From contig JBAIZL010000002.1 in assembly GCA_036971475.1 (NCBI GenBank), positions 352,469,582 to 352,533,581 of the forward strand: DNA of 64,000 nucleotides, in the 5' to 3' direction. Shown piece by piece: positions 59,230-64,000 of this stretch (position 1 is its first letter; every line of letters begins with the position of its first letter). Source of the stretch: Prosapia bicincta. Lineage: Eukaryota; Arthropoda; Insecta; Hemiptera; Cercopidae. The position numbers were made by a program, and so were the translations under genes. Under the pieces are notes generated by a model. That model made no database searches, was not told the origin of the DNA, and saw only the letters and a program-made list of their open reading frames with translations.

Positions 59230-59663
59230 CTGCGGGAGCGCCTGCAGCAACTCGTCCGTGTGTTGCTTGTTCGTCAGGCGTAAGCCTACCGAGCGCCTGC
59301 AATGTGATAGGCCAACTCCCTTCACAGACTGTTTAATATTTAAACTCAATGTAATTGTTACTCGGTTAAACTTAGCGTAAGACAGTTGTTTAGTTGAAAC
59401 GTTGATCATTTTATCTAACCGATCATTTTTGACAAATTCATATATTATTAAAAACAACCCCCGGGGCGAACCCACCCTCGCATCTAACCAAAATACACTC
59501 TAAGCATACAACACTTTTTCTAAGGTTAGGACACTAGAGCGAGACGCCATCTTGTTCCCGCCAAATGGGCGCCGCCCACTTTGGAAAGTGGTGGGGGTAA
59601 AAAATCAGGCTTTCCTATTGGCTCCATCCCAAGCGCTCCGTCTACCCCAACGCCTTCTCTACT
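59230..59663 (-). repeat. Terminal module of the foldback family, joined to Piwi sequence
   Basis: This matches the right end of the foldback element (38957-39392) piece by piece: GAGCGCCTGCAATGTGATAG, GATCATTTTTGACAAATTCA, GCGAGACGCCATCTTGTTCC and the end CCTTCTCTACT. At 59664 the Piwi array starts without any spacer. Confidence 0.85.
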
Positions 59664-60504
59664 AGCCAGAGCTACAGATGATAAAAATATTCGTATAACT
59701 CTCAAACTTGTAGGAGATTTGGTATTTGGTGACTACCACTACCTGCAGTTTTACAATATGATATCCCGAAAATGCCTGAGATACCTAAAACTTTAGCTTG
59801 TTGGCAGAGATTTTTATGATGCTCGAAATAAGGTTGATCATGCTGATCTTGGCCTTGAAATTTGGCCGGGGTATGTAACTTCAATAAGGCAATACGACCA
59901 ACACATCCTGATGTGTGCAGAAGTGACATTTAAGGTGATGAGAAAGGAAACTGTACTTGAAGTCTACAATGACATACTGCAGAGCATCCAGACAATTTTA
60001 GGATGTCTTCACTAAAGCTATCGTTTAAACTACTGTGCTTATAGGTTATAATACCAGGACATACAGAATTGACGACATTGACTTTAAGCCAACCCCATTG
60101 AATACTTTCAAAAGAGACACTCAGGATATCACATATGTTACATATTTTAGAGAAAAATATAATGCACAACTAAAACAAAAAGACTAGCCGTTGTTGGTTA
60201 CCAAAACTAAACTGAGGGAAGTCTGAGATGGTCAAGGGGAATTCATTTATCTGTTTCCGGAATTTTGCCGGCTGACAGGCATTTCTGAATCTCAGAGAAA
60301 TAATTTTACTTTAATGAGGAACATGGCTGTTAGGACAAGAGTTGGGCCAAAGGAGAGAGTAGAAAGTTGGAATATTAATAACCAACTCATTCACTTCATT
60401 CTTGCAGTTTCACTCACCAATGAGGAAAAATTCACTATCAGCTAGACTATGTTGGATTAGAATATCGGGAGAACGTGTGTAATCGCCATTACAGTTATTT
60501 ATCG
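59664..60504 (+). pseudogene. Piwi-derived repeat unit E1, partial (PAZ to linker)
   Basis: The Piwi match starts inside the segment encoding ARATDDKNIRITLKLVGDLV and goes through PAZ, the shared frameshift, and the linker with its TAG (60185). It has two lesions typical of this run only: a TAG in LKL-stop-LVGRD (59793) and a one-base loss in CTGCAGAGCATCC. The 5' half is replaced by the foldback terminal module. Confidence 0.88.
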
Positions 60505-62033
60505 ATGGATCAAGAATATTCAAGAGAACAATGGCGGGCACTAGGAAGTGCAAGATGGCGGGCTTGTAGTATCAACCCTCAAGCTCAACAGCAGCAAGCG
60601 AGTAGGCCAGATGAAGCCCCTTGAACAGCTGGATTACCACACACTGCTGGGTTACAAGCCACTTCTGTTTAACCACCTGGTGCTAGTGTACCTGACCCTC
60701 CACCAGGTTGTCAAAGACCTCAAGCTTCGCATGCTCCGGTTTCAGTAGGAAGAGCATCTCACAGAGGTGGTCCAGGCCCAGGTGTTAATGCAGCACAAAT
60801 TACTTCTAAATTAGGAAGAATGAAATTAGAAAGTGGAGATGGAAATGGAAATGGGAACGGAAATGGTTCCCAGCAGTTGGGGAGAGGACGTCTTCGTGGT
60901 AGACGGCAAATAAATACTGAAAATCTTATTAAAACCAGACCTGCGTCACTATATAATAAGAAAGGAAACTCTGGTACTGCTGTAACTTTTAAAAGCAAAC
61001 GTTTTTCGCCTACTTACAAAAACGGATTGCTGTTTATATCAGTACAAAGTAGATTTCGCCCCTGAAGAAGACACCTTGGAGATTAAACGAAGCCTAATTC
61101 GTCCAAATATGAATGTTCTAGATCAATATATATTTGATGGTACAATACTGTACAACAGCAACCGCCTAGCTCCAGATCCACTGGAGTTGTTTTCAGCCAG
61201 AGCTACAGATGATCAAAATATTCGTATAACTCTCAAACTTGTAGGAGATTTAGTATTTGGTGACTACCACTACATGCAGTTTTACAATATGATATCCCGA
61301 AAATGCCTGAGATACTTAAAACTTTAGCTTGTTGGCAGAGATTTTTATGATGCTCGAAATAAGGTTGATCATGCTGATCTTGGCCTTGAAACTTGGCCGG
61401 GGTATGTAACTTCAATAAGGCAATACGACCAAAACATCCTGATGTGTGCAGAAGTGACATTTAAGGTGATGAGAAAGGACACTGTACTTGAAGTCTACAA
61501 TGACATACTGCAGAGCATCCAAACAATTTTAGGATGTCTTCACTAAAGCTATCGTTTAAACTACTGTGCTTATAGGTTATAATACCAGGACATACAGAAT
61601 TGACGACATTGACTTTAAGCCAACCCCATTGAATACTTTCAAAAGAGACACTCAGGATATCACATATGTTACATATTTTAAAGAAAAATATAATGCACAA
61701 CTAAAACAAAAAGACTAGAAGTTGTTGGTTACCAAAACTAAACTGAGGGAAGTCTGAGATGGTCAAGGGGAATTCATTTATCTGTTTCCGGAACTTTGCC
61801 GGCTGACAGGCATTTCTGAATCTCTGAGAAATATTTTACTTTCATGAGGAACTTGGCTGTTAAGACTAGAGTTGGGCCAAAGGAGAGAGTAGAAAGTTGG
61901 AATAGTAATAACCAACTCATTCACTTCATTCTTGCAGTTCACTCACCAATGTGAAAAAATCCACTATCAGCTAGACTACGTTGGATTAAAATATCGGGAG
62001 ATCGTGTGTAATCGCCATTACAGTTATTTATCG
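60505..62033 (+). pseudogene. Piwi-derived repeat unit E2 (complete 1,529-bp unit)
   Basis: ATG 60505 to the next ATG 62034. The N-terminus (SREQWRALGSARWRACSINP), the Gly-Asn-rich part with GRGRLRGRR, N domain, PAZ and linker are all present. Run-specific breaks include a frameshift at TFKSKRFSPTYKN (60985-61020), the LKL-stop, and the loss in CTGCAGAGC. It cannot make an Argonaute. Confidence 0.88.
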
Positions 62034-63563
62034 ATGGATCAAGAAAATTCAAGAGAACAATGGCGGGCACAAGGAAGTGCACGATGGCTGGCTTGTAGTA
62101 TCAAACCCTCAAGCTCAACAGCAGCAAGCGAGTAGGCCAGATGAAGCCCCTTGAACAGCTGGTTTACTACACACAGTTGGGTTACAAACCACTTCCGTTT
62201 AACCACCTGGTGCTAGTGTACCTCACCCTCCACCAGGTTTTCAAAGACCTCAAGCTTCGCATGCTCCGGTTTCAGTAGGAATAGCATCTCACAGAGGTTG
62301 TCCTGGCCCAGGTGTTAATGCAGCGCAAATTACTTCTAAATTAGGAAGAATGAAATTAGAAAGTGGAGGTGGAAATGGATATGGGAACGGAAATGGTTCC
62401 CAGCAGTTAGGGAGAGGACGTCTTCGTGCTAAACGGCAAATAAATACTGAAAATCTTATTAAAACCAGACCTGCGTCGCTATATAATAAGAAAGGAAACT
62501 CTGATACTGCTGTAACATTTAAAAGCCAACGTTTTTCGCCTACGTACAAAAACGGATTGCTGTTTATATCAGTACAAAGTAGATTTCGCCCCTGAAGAAG
62601 ACACCTTGGAGAATAAACGAAGCCTAATTCGTCCACATATGAATGTTCTAGGGCAATATATATTTGATGGTACAGTACTGTACACCAGCAACCGCCTAGC
62701 TCCAGATCCACTGGAGTTGTTTTCAGCCAGAGCTACAGATGATCAAAATATTCGTATAACTCTCAAACTTGTAGGAGATTTGGTATTTGGTGACTACCAC
62801 TACCTGCGGTTTTACAATATGATATCCCGAAAATGCCTGAGATACTTAAAACTTTAGCTTGTTGGCAGAGATTTTTATGATGCTCGAAATAAGGTTGATC
62901 ATGCTGATCTTGGCCTTGAAATTTGGCCGGGGTATGTAACTTCAATAAGGCAATACGACCAAAACATCCTGATGTGTGCAGAAGTGACATTTAAGGTGAT
63001 GAGAAAGGACACTGTACTTGAAGTCTAAAATGACATACTGCAGAGCATCCAGACAATTTTAGGATGTCTTCACTAAAGCTATCGTTTAAACTACTGTGCT
63101 TATAGGTTATAATACCAGGACATACAGAATTGACGACATTGACTTTAAGTCAACCCCATTGAATACTTTCAAAAGAGACACTCAGGATATCACATATGTT
63201 CATATTTTAGAGAAATATATAATGCACAACTAAAACAAAAGTACTAGCCGTTGCTGGTTACCAAAACTAAACTGAGGGAAGTCTGAGATGGTCAAGGGGA
63301 ATTCATTTATCTGTTTCCGGAACTGTGCCGGCTGACAGGCATTTCTGAATCTCTGAGAAATATTTTACTTTCGTGAGGAACTTGGCTGTTAAGACTAGAG
63401 TTGGGCCAAAGGAGAGAGTAGAAAGTTGGAATAGTAATAACCAACTCATTCACTTCATTGTTGCAGTTTCACTCACCAATGAGGAAAAATTCACTATCAG
63501 CTAGACTACGTTGGACTAGAATATCGGGAGAACGTGTGTAATCGCCATTACAGTTATTTATCG
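62034..63563 (+). pseudogene. Piwi-derived repeat unit E3 (complete 1,530-bp unit)
   Basis: This is nearly identical to E2, with the same run-specific lesions (TFKSQRFSPTYKN frameshift, LKL-stop, CTGCAGAGC). The high similarity suggests recent tandem amplification or gene conversion. Confidence 0.88.
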
Positions 63564-64000
63564 ATGGATCAAGAAAATTCAAGAGAACAATGGCGGGCAC
63601 AAGGAAGTGCACGATGGCGGGCTTGTAGTATCAACAATCAAGCTCAACAGCAGCAAGCGAGTAGGCCAGATGAAGCCCCTTGATCAGCTGGATTACTACA
63701 CACAGTTGGGTTACAAACCACTTCCGTTTAACCACCTGGTGCTAGTGTACCTCACCCTCCACCAGGTTTTCAAAGACCTCAAGCTTCGCATGCTCCGGTT
63801 TCAGTAGGAATAGCATCTCACAGAGGTTGTCCTGGCCCAGGTGTTAATGCAGCGCAAATTACTTCTAAATTAGGAAGAATGAAATTAGAAAGTGGAGGTG
63901 GAAATGGATATGGGAACGGAAATGGTTCCCAGCAGTTAGGGAGAGGACGTCTTCGTGCTAGACGGCAAATAAATACTGAAAATCTTATTAAAACCAGACC
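63564..64000 (+). pseudogene. Piwi-derived repeat unit E4, cut by the window end
   Basis: This is the start of another unit with the same N-terminus and Gly-Asn-rich part, up to TGAAAATCTTATTAAAACCA. The array continues beyond the window. Confidence 0.88.

Larger units (their letters stand above)
51521..59663. mobile_element. Second element with foldback-type ends, holding polymerase remnant
   Basis: The left end, AGTAGAGAAGGTTACAGGGT (51521), and the right end, which is the inverse form ending CCTTCTCTACT (59660), use the same terminal module as the foldback element. Between them lie a polymerase N-terminal fragment, minisatellites, AT-rich DNA and an unrecognised coding-like patch. The span (8.1 kb) is similar to the foldback element's 8.3 kb. 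Whether the two ends belong to one insertion is inference; the left module is short (about 40 bp) and no target duplication is seen. Confidence 0.4.

Overview
This is a eukaryotic, AT-rich, gene-poor and highly repetitive window. Insect or other arthropod genome is most likely: the Piwi copies resemble the Siwi/Aubergine branch, the Ty3/gypsy element is of the 17.6/297 type with a tRNA-Ser-like primer site, several pogo/Tigger elements have TA target duplications, and the viral remnants look like adintovirus (Polinton/Maverick) genes. I find no intact conserved host gene and no RNA gene; almost everything recognisable is a broken copy. Species cannot be told from the sequence. Layout: 289-1035 is a truncated LTR joined directly to Piwi sequence. 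1036-7327 holds two opposed runs of a Piwi-derived repeat. 7328-12835 holds splice-site-bearing flank modules, a pogo/Tigger element (7877-about 9080), another Piwi run (9605-11031) and a virus-like fragment (11032-12425). 12836-17400 is a 114-bp tandem repeat cut into a Ty3/gypsy element. 17401-30526 is mostly unremarkable AT-rich DNA with a broken transposon-associated gene, a LINE reverse transcriptase fragment and two more Tigger elements. 31096-39392 is an 8.3-kb foldback element with 3.5-3.8 kb inverted arms made of minisatellites. 39991-41101 is a complete solo LTR. 41884-49818 is an adintovirus-like block: RING-finger gene, protein-primed DNA polymerase B pseudogene, small ORFs and a spliced IAP (BIR plus RING) gene. 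50200-59663 is more minisatellite plus a second polymerase fragment, bracketed by the same terminal module as the foldback element. 59664-64000 is a fresh run of the Piwi repeat that continues past the window end. The main point of interest is the Piwi material. It is a tandem repeat with a 1,529-1,530 bp period, each unit encoding only the Piwi N-terminus, N domain, PAZ domain and part of the following linker, never MID or PIWI. All runs share the same founder lesions (an N-terminal TAA, a frameshift after PAZ, a TAG in the linker), so one broken copy was amplified. Two runs face each other across 1036-7327 and could fold into a hairpin of roughly 2.4 kb arms. Set among nested transposon and virus fragments, this looks like a piRNA- or siRNA-producing locus that would target the cell's own Piwi gene. 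That role is inference: the sequence shows the structure, not its expression.
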